Source of the DNA: Melieria omissa
Taxonomy: Eukaryota; Arthropoda; Insecta; Diptera; Ulidiidae
Direction: 5' to 3'
NCBI GenBank assembly: GCA_963971225.1
Contig: OZ020270.1
Location: 71,502,432 to 71,566,431, forward strand
DNA: 64,000 bases
Shown: one piece after another, positions 10,702 through 20,820 of the stretch
Layout of the letters: each line of letters starts with the position of its first letter
Position numbering within the stretch: the first letter of the stretch is position 1
Notes under the pieces: model-generated
Told to the model about the DNA's origin: nothing
Databases searched by the model: none
Seen by the model: only the letters and a program-made list of their open reading frames with translations
Made by a program: the position numbers and the translations under genes

Positions 10702-12140
10702 TACCATCACTTCGTAGATCGAAGCGTGTGCACGTGCCCGTGAAAAACTCTGTCGTGCAGTTGCTATTTCAGCAACTAGAGCAGTATGAAGCACGGAGAT
10801 TAACAAAGGCTTCTAGAAAACATTCGTTGGTGAGACGCAATGAGGTGAGCAGTACGGTCAAGTCACACTTGGGCACTGCTAGCCGCAGCCATGGACGTAG
10901 CAGAAAGCCACGTCAGGGACAGTCTTCGACGACATCGGACCTGAATCTATTGAGTGACACGGATGCCAGCTGCCAAAAAACTGCGTCAGTGAATGATATA
11001 CGCATGCCCGCCTTTGCTGAGCATCAAAGGCGGGAATTGTCTGCAATATTTGAGCCAGTTACGGAATTGGATGACGTGCCTGCAACATCCACGACCGCGA
11101 AGAAAACAAGTAAACAACCGAAAACGCGTGCACCGCTTGTAAAACGAAAAGGGGAGGCCAGGACACAGACGAACAACTTCACCCAGACTAGACTAGAGCA
11201 TAGTCATATAACGGTACCGCCGGCACCGGTCAATGAGTTGAATAATATCTTCGATAAACTAAAGCACGCATCAATGCAGAGCAGGGTTACGTCGCCATCG
11301 AGCTGCATCGACGGAACCAAACGCACGAGAAAGGTGTGCGACTGCAGCGCTTGAATTTGCCGTCGTCTGCTACCCCAAAGTTTGTTACCACAAGTAATGT
11401 GAACGATCGCGAGTCGCAAGCAGCAAACACATTTTCTGCACCACCATCGCCTTCCGTAACCATGGCCAAAGCGTGGAATAAAGCATCGGCAGCAGCAACC
11501 AGGACGGCAGCTAACTCGACGGTTGACCTGCTGTCGTGGCTGAAAGGGGTGTGCCAGATCCAAGTTCCGAGCGGTCACAAGCAAATGTTCATGGATATGC
11601 GCTGCTGTAAGTTAGCCATTGGCATTAAGTGCTTTGTAATTGTTAAAGTCTTTATATTTGTTGTAATTTAGCTGCAGGGGGTAATCTCATGTTCACCGTT
11701 TTTGGGGGTATCGAATATGCGTTTTATGACACGGATGATAGGGCGAGTCTGGGATATCTGCGCTTCAAGCCTAGGCAAAAAAGACCAGCGAAAAAGGCTA
11801 AGAAATGCCACTTGGTAAATTTTGCTTTTATTTTTGTCCTTTGAACGCGTCCCTGCGTATTCACACAAAATTTTTTATTGTAATATTTTCGCGCTTTTAT
11901 TAGAATTCACTTTTGTATTTTAGCATTTTATCGTACTGGCTGGCGAATTTGACATCGGCACCGACCGCGAGCACGACACATCCAATATAGGCGATATGGT
12001 CGCCATAAATATAGGTGAGTGCCCTTATCTCTGTTCTTTCTTCGTAATTACATTTATTCTACTTATATTTTGCAGGATGCCGCTACACCATTGAAAATCT
12101 TCGAGATGATGTTGGCTTGCTGATGGTCATCAAGAAGTGA
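10702..12140 (+). pseudogene. Cenp-C: CENP-C C-terminal half (CENP-C motif and Mif2 cupin), frameshifted copy 1
   Basis: CENP-C links the CENP-A nucleosome to the kinetochore. Four exons are seen: 10702-11606, 11672-11814, 11924-12014 and 12076-12140, all with GT..AG introns and matching phases. The first opens with a CENP-C-motif-like LRRSKRVHVPVKN. The last three encode the beta-strand cupin domain, from MFTVFGGIEYAFYDTDD through GYLRFKPRQK and FIVLAGEFDIG to YTIENL and MVIKK. Exon 1 changes frame once near 11330, so the copy is broken unless that is a sequencing error. N-terminal exons are absent: the leader is followed by a foldback element and then this exon. The cupin identification is strong. 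The motif lacks the usual aromatic end. Confidence 0.8.
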
Positions 12141-12550
12141 CGACGCCGCGCCGCGCTGTCACTTATCTCATTATAATAATATATTGTTCTAGCTCAAAAC
12201 GTATTTTAATTCAACATTTGTGCCCATAAATATATATAGACGTATAATTTTGTAGTTTCTTGCTGGCCGACATTTTACTACTGCAAGTGTCGTTCTTTGA
12301 ATTATGAAAGAAACACGTGCCCTTGTAAGAAATCAAACCAGTTTGTTTTCAGAATTTCTGTATTTGGCTACATAAATTTTTTTCTTGAATGTATAAATCG
12401 GTCTCATTCTTTGTTTTGTTTACGAAAATACAAGTACTTCATAATTGATATCTGGTTTTTGAGAAATTTAACCGAATTGAATTTGAACCAAATTACAACG
12501 CAAACAAATATTTTGGCTATTTTAAATATTGCTTACTGTTCTTGTTACTA
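12141..12550. other. 3' flank of CENP-C-like copy 1; no further gene
   Basis: AT-rich sequence follows the stop codon. It could hold the 3' UTR, but I cannot fix a polyadenylation site. The 8-bp target copy of the next transposon, GCATAGAG, is at 12551-12558. Confidence 0.5.
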
Positions 12551-12605
12551 GCATAGAGCAGTGTTGCCAGATGCCTGAAATGACTTTCTCCTAAATTTAA
12601 AAAAA

Positions 12606-13053
12606 TGTAACGATGAGACAGTCTGTCGCTGTGCAAAGCAACCCTGCCGCTACGTGCCGTGCTATAATCCAATCTGGCAACGACGGCCGCGAAAGTAACT
12701 TTTAGTACAATCTGGCAGCGACGGCCGCGATAGTAACTTTTAGTACAACCTGGCAATAATGGAAACTTTTAGTCCACTCCGGAATGTGCGGGAACGATCT
12801 GCGCGATGGCCTGAGAGGTATAAAAGGCAGCCGGATGCGGCGCAGCGAGTCAGTCTGGTTTTGACAAGTGAAGTTGCCACACGGAGTAATTAAGCAAATA
12901 CTTAAGTGTACGAACAGTAAAGTGTAAACTGTGAATAAGAAAGTGACTGTTGGTTTATTTTATTGTCTGCGTTTAAGAAACTGAGTGTGTTTTATTTTCA
13001 AATTGCACAATCCAGTGATACGTAACAGCCCACTAGACGTAGTATTCGTAACA
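12606..13053 (+). repeat. 5' LTR of element A
   Basis: 448 bp, TG..CA ends, near-identical to 16006-16453. It contains short direct repeats built on the words AATCTGGCAACGACGGCCGCG and ACTTTTAGTCCA, then the promoter described separately. Confidence 0.93.
12819..12855 (+). promoter_or_regulatory. LTR core promoter of element A: TATA box and initiator
   Basis: TATAAAAGG at 12819-12827 is followed by TCAGTC at 12850-12855, the arthropod initiator consensus, at the usual distance of about 30 bp. The pair is kept in the LTRs of B (TATA at 20576-20584, minus strand) and C (51695). Confidence 0.75.
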
Positions 13054-13055
13054 TT

Positions 13056-13072
13056 TGGTGTCAGAAGTGGGA
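13056..13072 (+). other. Primer binding site of element A (tRNA-Leu-like)
   Basis: TGGTGTCAGAAGTGGGA begins two bases after the 5' LTR. It would pair with a tRNA ending TCCCACTTCTGACACCA, which I recognise as the 3' end of an insect leucine tRNA; the exact isoacceptor is not certain. Confidence 0.65.
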
Positions 13073-13126
13073 TTGTGGAAAATTGAAAGTAAACAAATAA
13101 ATAAATAAAATTATAAAAGCACGGAC

Positions 13127-14535
13127 ATGGTTAAACTCGAGCTGCTGAAGGTAGACCAGCTGAAGAAGGAGCTGGCTGCCTGGAATTTGCCGACTGCTGG
13201 CGGAAAGGTGGAGTTGCAGTTGCGCTTGCGAGAAGCATGTGAGGCACGAGGCGTCGATTGGACTGTGCACGACTTCGGAGCGCAAGAACTGGAGGCGTCG
13301 GCCAAGGTGGAGGAGTCGCCTGCTGGTGCTGCTCCGCTACAGAGTACAGCTGCAGCGGCTGCACCAATACAAGCGTTGGACATGAGCCAACTAATGGCTG
13401 CACTCAAAGGCATGTCGGCGCAAATGGAAACAGCGAATCGAGAGATGGCAGCGAAGCTGGAAACTACGAATCTCGGGAAATCGCAAATGCAAATCGGGAA
13501 AATGCAAATCGGGAGTTGTCCAGCAAGCTTCAGGAAAATTCTGCGCGCTTGGAGCAGAAAGTGGAGGAAATCTCAGAAAGGATTAATGGGAAAGTCGAGC
13601 ACCTGGAGACGCGGGTAGAGCACTTGGATAAACGAGTCGACGACCTAGATGATTCCCTGAACAAACGAGTTGATAGTCTGGAAGTTTCGATGAACAGAAA
13701 AATGGACGAGCGGCTTAGGGAGGTACAGCCGCGAGAATGGTTGCCGCCGGTTCCGGAAAGTGTTGCCCCCCGAGCAGAAGTGCCTAGTTAAGATGGGACT
13801 ACGCCGTTCGACACATTCAAGCTGCAATTCGACCTGGCTGCTCTGGAAAATCAGTGGACCGATGTAAGGAAAGGTCGGAGATTGGCGCTGGCTCTTAAAG
13901 GTGCTGCGGCTGAGGTAATAAAATCAGTTCCAGAATGTTTACGAAGTGAGTACGAGACCGTCATAAGGGCGCTGGCAGCCAAATACAGCGACGAGCACAA
14001 CAGAACGCTGTACTACTGTGAGCTGAAGAACCGCAGGCAAAGATCCAACGAGGCGCTGCAGACATATGCAGCAGACATTGAGCGGCTCGTACAGCTGTGC
14101 TACCCGTCCTTCGGCGCTGATGATCTCGAGAGGATGAAGATTGAGGAGTTTATTGAAGGTCTTCATGATCCGGAGACACGTCGCAGTGCGTTGATGATGG
14201 GCAAGCCGACATTTAGGGCGACGGTGACCAGCGCGATGACATACGAGGCGACATGGATTGGGAGCACTCGGTATGCACCTGCAAGGGTACGCCAGATCCA
14301 GCCGGACAACGACATTGCGATCCAGGCCATAAGCTCTGAGCCACCGGACAGGCCACCGGTGGTCTCCTCTAAAGTTGTTTGCTGGGTATGTGGCAAGCAG
14401 GGCCACATATCACGAGACTGCTGCCAACGAAAGAGGCGTTCCCGTTCTCGATCGCAATCGCCTGAAGCGAGGAATACTGACAATCGAGGCCCAGCTAACA
14501 AGCGCAGGGATGAGGACGGCGAGTCGTTAAACTAA
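13127..14535 (+). pseudogene. gag of element A: SAP domain, coiled coil, capsid, CCHC knuckle, RS tail
   Basis: The start ATG at 13127 gives MVKLELL. Residues about 5-42 form a SAP DNA/RNA-binding motif (QLKKELAAWNLPTAGGKVEL). Coiled-coil repeats follow (NREMAAKLETTN; EHLETRVEHLDKRVDDLDD). A frame change occurs inside these repeats near 13470, and an in-frame TAA at 13789-13791 ends the coiled-coil part. The capsid-like part (DTFKLQFDLAALENQW onward) follows in the same frame to a CWVCGKQGHISRDC knuckle near 14380 and an RS-rich tail. The gag stop at 14533-14535 is the frameshift site. The TAA is shared with copies B and C. Confidence 0.88.
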
Positions 14536-14569
14536 AACGGGTCAGCCCAAAGGGGCGTGAGCTGATCCC
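14526..14569 (+). promoter_or_regulatory. Candidate -1 ribosomal frameshift signal at the gag stop (element A)
   Basis: The heptamer G TTA AAC in the gag frame directly precedes the gag TAA. Pol lies in the -1 frame and is open across the junction. After a 6-nt spacer a hairpin can form: GGGTCAGC (14539-14546) with GCTGA-T-CCC (14561-14569), with a further GCCC/GGGC pairing inside. GTTAAAC is a known -1 slippery sequence type. The same arrangement is in element C at 53517-53560. Confidence 0.7.
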
Positions 14570-15994
14570 CACAATCTGCCGCCCCACCATCCTTGTCTCA
14601 CAGCTGAAACGACAGCCCAGCAGTTTGACAATTGAAGGAAGGATAGATGGAAAGTTGTTCGTGTTGACACTGGATACTGGAGCGTCATATTCGATCATAA
14701 AAAGGAAGCTGCTGAAGAACTGCGAACCGCTGCATGGCATACAGCTGCGGACTGCGACTGGCGAGCGCGCGCCGGTAAGAGGGAAAGTTACAAAAACGAT
14801 TGCTATCGGCACCAGCAGCCTGGAACATGAGTTCATCGTCGCGGATATAATGGACGACGTGATTATCGGCGTGGATTTCATGATTAGGCTTTTGCACGCC
14901 TGAAGGAAAAACTGTGCAGTGCTCCAATTCTGGCCTTCCCCGTGCCTGGGGAGATGTTTGTGCTGGATACAGATGCAAGCGGGAATAGTATTGGCGGTGT
15001 GCTATCACAGATAATAGACGGCCAGGAACAAGTGATAGCGTACTACAGTAGGGTTCTATCGAAACCGGAACGCAATTACTGTGTGACTCGGAGAGAACTG
15101 CTGGCGGTATTGGACTGCGTGAAACACTTCTACAAATATCTGTATAGACAAAGGTTTCGCCTGCGCACAGATCATGCGGCATTGAAATGGCTCCTGAACT
15201 TTAAAGATTCTGAAGGGCAATTGGCGCGGTGGATCGAGCGACTGCAGAGCTACGACTACACGATAGAGCACCGCAAAGGCAGTAGCCATGGAAATGCCGA
15301 TGCCTTGTCACGCCGTCCGTGCAAAGTCGAATGCAGGCAGTGCTCGCGAGCCGAAAGCAAAGAACAGATAGTGGACGTCCGGTTGGTAAGCGTTATGCCA
15401 GAGGAAGGGTGGTCGGCGGAGAGGCTATAAAAAGACCAGCGTGAGGATGCGGATCTTGCAAAAATCGTTGAAGGCAAGGAGCAAGGCGCACGTCCAGACT
15501 GGCAGGAGATGGCCGGTGAAAGCCCGATCGCTAAGGCTTACTGGGCACAGTGGAAAAGTCTGCGACTGAAAGAAGGATGCCTGTACCGCGAATGGGAGAG
15601 CGCGTATTGTCGGACCAGCAACTCCCTGATGGTAGTGACGGACTACGTGGTCAATAAGCGGGCGGAACTGGAGGAAATTCACCAGTTTATAAGGAGCCGC
15701 ACCAAACTGGTCAGCGATAAGGCGAAAGCCAGATATGATCTACGGGCCAACTCAGCAGGGTTCCAAGAAGGCGATCTGGTAATGCTCTACAACCCGCAGC
15801 GGAGGAAAGGTTTGTCTCCGAAACTTCAAGCGTCATGGGAAGGACCGTACGAAGTCGTGACTAGGTTTAACGACGTGGTATACAGGATTCAACGTTGCAG
15901 CAATAGAGGCGCTAAGCTGAAGGTAGTCCATTTGGAGCGCCTGGCGCCTCATCACAGCGGAGCCTCGGCACTTGTTCGGGACGAACAAGTCTAA
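14536..15994 (+). pseudogene. pol remnant of element A: protease, RNase H, integrase C-terminus
   Basis: The -1 frame after gag enters protease (TLDTGASYSII near 14673; VIIGVDFMI near 14862). At about 14888 a deletion joins it to the end of RT/start of RNase H in another frame ([13 protein letters not shown] near 14963). RNase H runs to a stop at 15428-15430. The same frame reopens and, after a second deletion near 15640, joins the integrase C-terminal part ([13 protein letters not shown] to LVRDEQV). Catalytic RT, the HHCC finger and the DDE core are gone. The protein cannot support transposition. Confidence 0.9.
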
Positions 15995-16005
15995 GTGGTG
16001 GGCAG

Positions 16006-16453
16006 TGTAACGATGAGACAGTCTGTCGCTGTGCAAAGCAACCCTGCCGCTACGTGCCGTGCTATAATCCAATCTGGCAACGACGGCCGCGATAGTAACT
16101 TTTAGTCCAATCTGGCAACGACGGCCGTGATAATAACTTTTAGTCCACCCTGGCAATGATGGAAACTTTTAGTCCACTACGGAATGTGCGGGAACGATCT
16201 GCGCGATGGCCTGAGAGGTATAAAAGGCAGCCGGATGCGGCGTAGCCAGTCAGTCTGGTTTTGACAAGTGAAGTTGCCAAACGGAGTAATTAAGCAAATA
16301 CTTAAGTGTACGAACAGTAAAGTGTAAACCGTGAATAATAAAGTAACTGTTGGTTTATTTTATTGTCTGCGTTTAAGAAACTGAGTGTGTTTTATTTTCA
16401 AATTGCACAATCCAGTGATACGTAACAGCCCACTAGACCTAGTATTCGTAACA
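16006..16453 (+). repeat. 3' LTR of element A
   Basis: 448 bp, preceded by a purine-rich tract (AAGTGGTGGGCAG) just after the pol stop, and followed by ATAT. Confidence 0.93.
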
Positions 16454-17011
16454 ATATTGAAATTTTCTCCCAAAAGTTAAAAAAATCTCCTAAAATTGTT
16501 GTCATTTTTTAAAGGAATTAATCTTCTCGTAAAAAATAAAAATATTTGAATAAAAATTTTTTATTGCAACCGTTTTTTATTTAACTTCAGCTTAACAACA
16601 AAAACTTAACAAAAACAAAACTGTTATATGTTTTTGTATAAAATAAATAAACAAATAAAAAGTGTAATTTGTGACCAGATTTCATTGTGACAGCAACAAG
16701 TGAGAACTAGATAGAACGAGCCAACATTTTGTAGGCTTGAACATGTTTAACACAATAGGATGCTTTTACTATTAAAATAGTTGCCAAAATACGTTATGTT
16801 GCCAGTGTTCCCACCACATCATACTTCGTTATCCAAAAATCTCCCAAAAATCCACTAAGGATCCGAAAAATCCCCTTATATAAAATATTAATCTCCCAAA
16901 CTTTCTCCTAAACAATTTTTAATCCTAAAAATTCTCCTAAATGGTCAAGAATCTCCTAAATCTAGGAGGAAATCTCCTGTTCTGGCAACACTGGCATAGA
17001 GCGGTCAAAAC

Positions 17012-17734
17012 TAGTGATGGGAAAAAAAATTCATTAATCGATTCATGAATCATATGATTAATTGAAACAGAGCGATTATTAGTTGCAATCAATCGAAAGA
17101 AATGAATATTAATCGAATGATTTTCTTAATATTTTAACTTAACCGTCTAATTTTTAGTATGTTAAAACGTAAATTTTTACCAATTGCCTTATAAAAACAA
17201 TAACAATGAATTAATTAATGAAAGTAAGTACATATTAAAGGAAAAAATATATACTTGTATTTTATTTATTAATTGCAGAGTTTAGAAATAATAGTTTTGA
17301 CAGGCGGGAAATCGTGAACCTGTGCCTCTTTTCAGTGGCAGTTGCACCTGCTTTTGAAAAGAGGGGCTCTGCTCACTGTTCGCGTTTCTTCACAGGCATT
17401 GATGGCGTTGCGCTTTAGTTTCAAAACGGGAGCATTCAAAGAAAGCTAAGCTCATCCTGAATTTGGGTTAGGTCGTTGTCTTTTTTGTGACGGTTGTGAG
17501 CCAGCAACTTGTGGTGAGCCCATAAATCAAATTCAATATCGCATCAAAGTGTCCGTATCAAGTTTTTATTTTGCGCGAAGAAAAAAGGTAATGAAACGTT
17601 TTCTTTCGATTATTTTAGCATCTAATGGATTAACGTTTCGATTAATCGAAACCCATTTTTCGATACAATTAAATCGTGAATTAAAAGAAAAACATCGATT
17701 ATTGTGTGTCAAATGATTAATCGTCCCATCACTA
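17012..17734 (-). mobile_element. Second deleted hAT copy (same family as 8276-9021)
   Basis: TAGTGATGG and CCATCACTA ends are flanked by perfect 8-bp copies GTCAAAAC at 17004-17011 and 17735-17742. The sequence is the reverse orientation of the 8276 element and keeps the same ends and a short, decayed piece of the hAT dimerisation region. It sits three bases from the target copy of the 12559-16993 element, that is, next to an older insertion. Confidence 0.92.
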
Positions 17735-17742
17735 GTCAAAAC

Positions 17743-18355
17743 TGGCAGCGCACAGCCGTGGTACAGCATGCATCTCCACGAAAATTTTACCTTAATAAGA
17801 AGTACTGATAAACATGCAACAGATTGTTAAACCTTGAAACAAAAACGTTTAGCTTTAGAAATATAATACATATCCAAAAATAAAAATGTTCAATCAAATT
17901 AAGCCAACAGCATTGCTGGAATAACATTGCCAACCCTAAATTTAACTGAAGTGAGTTTCAAAGAACCCTGCACCCTAAACTTTAAAGAGGTTGTCTTTGA
18001 GGTTTTTCAAAACGTGAATTTTTTTACATACTATATTACATAAATATGGTGAATTTAGATGTTTTGAACTTAATAAAAAACGGCTTTGAGTCGAGTACCA
18101 ATCACACTTTAATATATTTCAGCGACTTACAAACACGGTAACCCCGCCCAGGCCGGGCTGCACTTCATTCTACAAGTCTATTGCGACTCTGCTAGATTTG
18201 GAAGTGAAAAAACAAGCGGGGATTAATATTGAACGAAAAATATAAATATATTCCAATTAAGCTGGAGAAAATACTAAACTGTAAGTGCAATGCAATATGT
18301 GCTAAAGCATAAACAACATGATAGCATAAATTCGCTACAAGTAGTTACGGTGTTG
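17743..18355. other. No gene seen
   Basis: AT-rich intergenic sequence without repeats or open frames that I can support. It ends where similarity to the CENP-C-like leader begins. Confidence 0.5.
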
Positions 18356-18508
18356 CAGTCGGGCAGCGTCCCTTGACTGCGTCATCGCAAACATTGCATT
18401 CGGAAGTCGATTGAAATAAGCTACTGAAGTGTTGGTGCTGTGACCAGTGAAAGATATAAATTGTGCGCGGGGTTTATCACAAAGTTGGTGTATTAATTGA
18501 TGATTAGC
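18356..18508 (+). other. 5' leader of CENP-C-like copy 2 (empty site of the hAT insertion)
   Basis: This matches 8258-8275 plus 9030-9160 almost exactly but without the 746-bp hAT element. It therefore gives the pre-insertion sequence and shows that the two loci are recent duplicates. Confidence 0.8.
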
Positions 18509-18535
18509 TAATGGCTTGTGATTTTACTTTCATAG

Positions 18536-20160
18536 GTCAGCGGATCGCTTCAGTGTCTGCGAGTTCTACGACTTCCTGGATGACAGTGAAGGACATCGGC
18601 TGGCGCAATTTTTGCAAAAGAAAACAGGCCAAGTGCGGCCAGCACGACCCATCTTTGATTGTGAGCCGGAACGGTTTAGCCTGAATGTGCAAGTTAAGCG
18701 GGTGAGTACGCCGCGGAATACGCAAGGACGACAGGAGGGAGAACACTATCAAAAGCCTACAGAGTCGCCAGATAAACTTAAGTCATCTCCGCTGAAACTG
18801 AGAGTAGAGGAAAGCGATGCGAATGGACCTCTTGAAGAAAAAGAATTTAATTGGTTGTTGTACTTCACTACTTAGTCCTGTCTATTTATTCAATTGAAAT
18901 CGTTTTTTTTTTAACTATAAACAGCACAAAGTCTGTTTAAAATCGTGTATGCATGCTCGCTTATTCCAATAATTGCGCAGGCGTAAGTCAAGAGGATGCC
19001 ATCTCAATTTATCCACCAACCAAGTCAGATATTCTGCCAGTCTGTGCAGTAGAGTTTAAATAATAAATATGCAGGCCCCGCTTGTGTACAGCACGCTTGT
19101 GTGTCGCCCACAGTTGACGTCTCCGGTTACTTCCCAGGCACTAAAGACTGATTCAGCTGGAGGTGATATAGCGCCTGCAATAGGTGTGACTTTTACCAAT
19201 GCTGACGCTAGCAAAACATCGATGTCGTTTGGATTGTCACCTCTTCGTCGAAAAGACAAAGAACTGCGTGAATTGCTAGAGGAAGTGCTAGACGCAACAA
19301 TTCAGAAGTTACACGAAAAGGAAAACAGCAACAATTTACACACGGAGCCGACCAGTCCACAGCACATCAGAGAGGCGTCGTGCACGCCGCGCTCGTACTG
19401 AGATATATACTGAGATGCTGAACGATTTCCGGGCGTAGCTTCCTCGCAACATCCGCCCAACACGGAGGTACTGGGCACACAGGAACTGCTTCAAAAATCC
19501 TAGACAGTACAAGGCTGTTAATACCGAAAACTGTGATACCAGTGCAACAAACCTTCAATGGCGTACCGCCGACGGAGGCAACCCGACGAGTATTGGTGCA
19601 TGATGCCGCTGAGGAGTGTCGTAAAGAGGACGATGCAGCAGATCCTGCTGAGCAACAACCTGTGCAGCAGATAGACGGAAAGCAAACACCGCCATCACGT
19701 CCGCGTAACGAAAAGCCAGTATCGCCACAGCTACACGATAAAAAGTCGCAAGTAAATAAAACGCTGTCAAAAACAAAAAGTAGTACAGACATTGTGCCAC
19801 CATTGTCGACCCAAACACAACGGCATGATCTGTCGCTTACCAAAATCATGACCGAGGATGACGACGAAGACGCTAACGAGACAGCGCCGACGATAGCTTC
19901 TTGCAGTTAGAAGAGCGGACCGTTGAATTTAGTCGCCGCAAGACAAGTGAGTGTCCCTTCGACTCATGGGCCCAGTCGGAAGTTGCGCGGACGTGCGGGT
20001 TCCCGCCGTAATCGTTATTTGCCCGAATGCTTGAAGCTAACGAGCACAGATACCGAAGCGGGACCACCGCCTGCTCACCCATTCAAAATTCATGACCATC
20101 AAGATGCAAACCGAAAAGAAGCGGCGCGAAAACGGCCACTGAACACTGTTATCACTCGCG
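18536..20160 (+). pseudogene. Decayed exons after the shared leader, probably CENP-C N-terminal part (copy 2)
   Basis: After an acceptor (TTTCATAG, ending 18535) a frame reads SADRFSVCEFYDFLDDSEGH and on to NVQVKR, followed by a strong GTGAGT donor (about 18700). Further coding-like blocks are at 18983-19055, 19075-19400 (with LSPLRRKDKELRELLEEVLD) and 19470-19907 (acidic, Ser/Pro/Gln-rich). A basic block (RKLRGRAGSRRNRYLPE) ends at a GTAAGC donor near 20160. The frame changes near 19370-19430 and a TAG stands at 19908-19910, so as read the copy is broken. I do not recognise these exons by themselves. The link to CENP-C rests on the leader shared with copy 1, and the missing C-terminal exons are not found downstream. 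Confidence 0.5.
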
Positions 20161-20350
20161 TAAGCTTCTATTCTATAAACCTTGATTATTACATATGACG
20201 TAAACTGTGATAATTGAAAGTGACACCTTCAAGTGGCACCTTGCTTACAATGCCTCATAGCTGTGCAGCTGCAAAGCGAAAATTTTCTGAACTTTTTCTT
20301 CTTAAAAATAAACTTAGAAATAAGCTAGAAGTTGATACAATCAACAATAT

Positions 20351-20809
20351 TGTTACGAATGCTAGTTCTAGTGGGCTGTCACGTATCTCTGGATTGCGTA
20401 ATTTGAAAATAAAACACACTCAGTTTCTCAAACGCAGTCAATAAAATAAACCAACAATCACTTTATTTCACAGATTTACACTTCACTGTCTTTACACTTA
20501 AGTATTTGCTCAATTACTCCGTGTGGCACCTTCACTAGTCAAAATAAGACTGACTCGCTGCGCCGCACCCGGCTGCCTTTTATACCTGTCCGGCCATCGC
20601 GCAGATCGTTCTCGCACATTCCAGAGTGGACTAAAGGTTTCCATGATGATCGCGACCATCATTGCCAGGTTGGACTAAAAGTAGCCATCATTGCCAGGTT
20701 GGCCTAACAGTTTCCCTTATTATCGCGGCCGTCGTTGCCAGATTGAATTATAGCACGGCGCGTACCGACAGGGTTGTTTTGCACAGCGACAGACTGTCTT
20801 ATCGTTACA
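20351..20809 (-). repeat. 3' LTR of element B
   Basis: 459 bp, beginning (plus strand) TGTTACGAATGCTAG and ending ATCGTTACA. The TATA box lies at 20576-20584 on the minus strand. Confidence 0.92.
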
Positions 20810-20820
20810 CTGCCCACCAC

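Larger units (their letters stand above)
12606..16453 (+). mobile_element. LTR element A: Ty3/gypsy-type, internally deleted
   Basis: It has two 448-bp LTRs (12606-13053 and 16006-16453, both TGTAACGATGAG to ATTCGTAACA), a PBS, gag, part of protease, RNase H and the integrase C-terminus. RT, the integrase core and its zinc finger are deleted. The base string after the 3' LTR is ATAT, as in copies B and C, but the 5' flank is AAAA. The target duplication is therefore not intact, suggesting recombination between elements or mutation. Confidence 0.92.
12559..16993. mobile_element. Non-autonomous hAT-type element split by LTR element A
   Basis: The termini are inverted (CAGTGTTGCCAGA and TCTGGCAACACTG) with perfect 8-bp target copies GCATAGAG at 12551-12558 and 16994-17001. 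Removing LTR element A leaves about 590 bp of AT-rich sequence rich in the words TCTCCTAAA and TCTCCCAAA and no coding sequence. The retrotransposon is therefore the younger insertion. Superfamily is inferred from the 8-bp duplication and the CAGTG start. Confidence 0.8.

Noticed and set aside
10686..12140. Copy 1 as a short complete gene starting inside exon 1
   Set aside because: The exon begins with a good acceptor and the open frame extends to it without a start in suitable context, and the shared leader lies upstream, so N-terminal exons are missing rather than absent by design.
14163..14881. Long minus-strand frames opposite gag and pol of the LTR elements
   Set aside because: They recur opposite the coding strand in each copy and have no domain features; they are mirror frames of the real genes.
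18511..18680. ATG at 18511 as the start of CENP-C-like copy 2
   Set aside because: That frame closes after about 57 codons, while another frame entered through the acceptor ending at 18535 stays open and reads as coding up to a strong donor.
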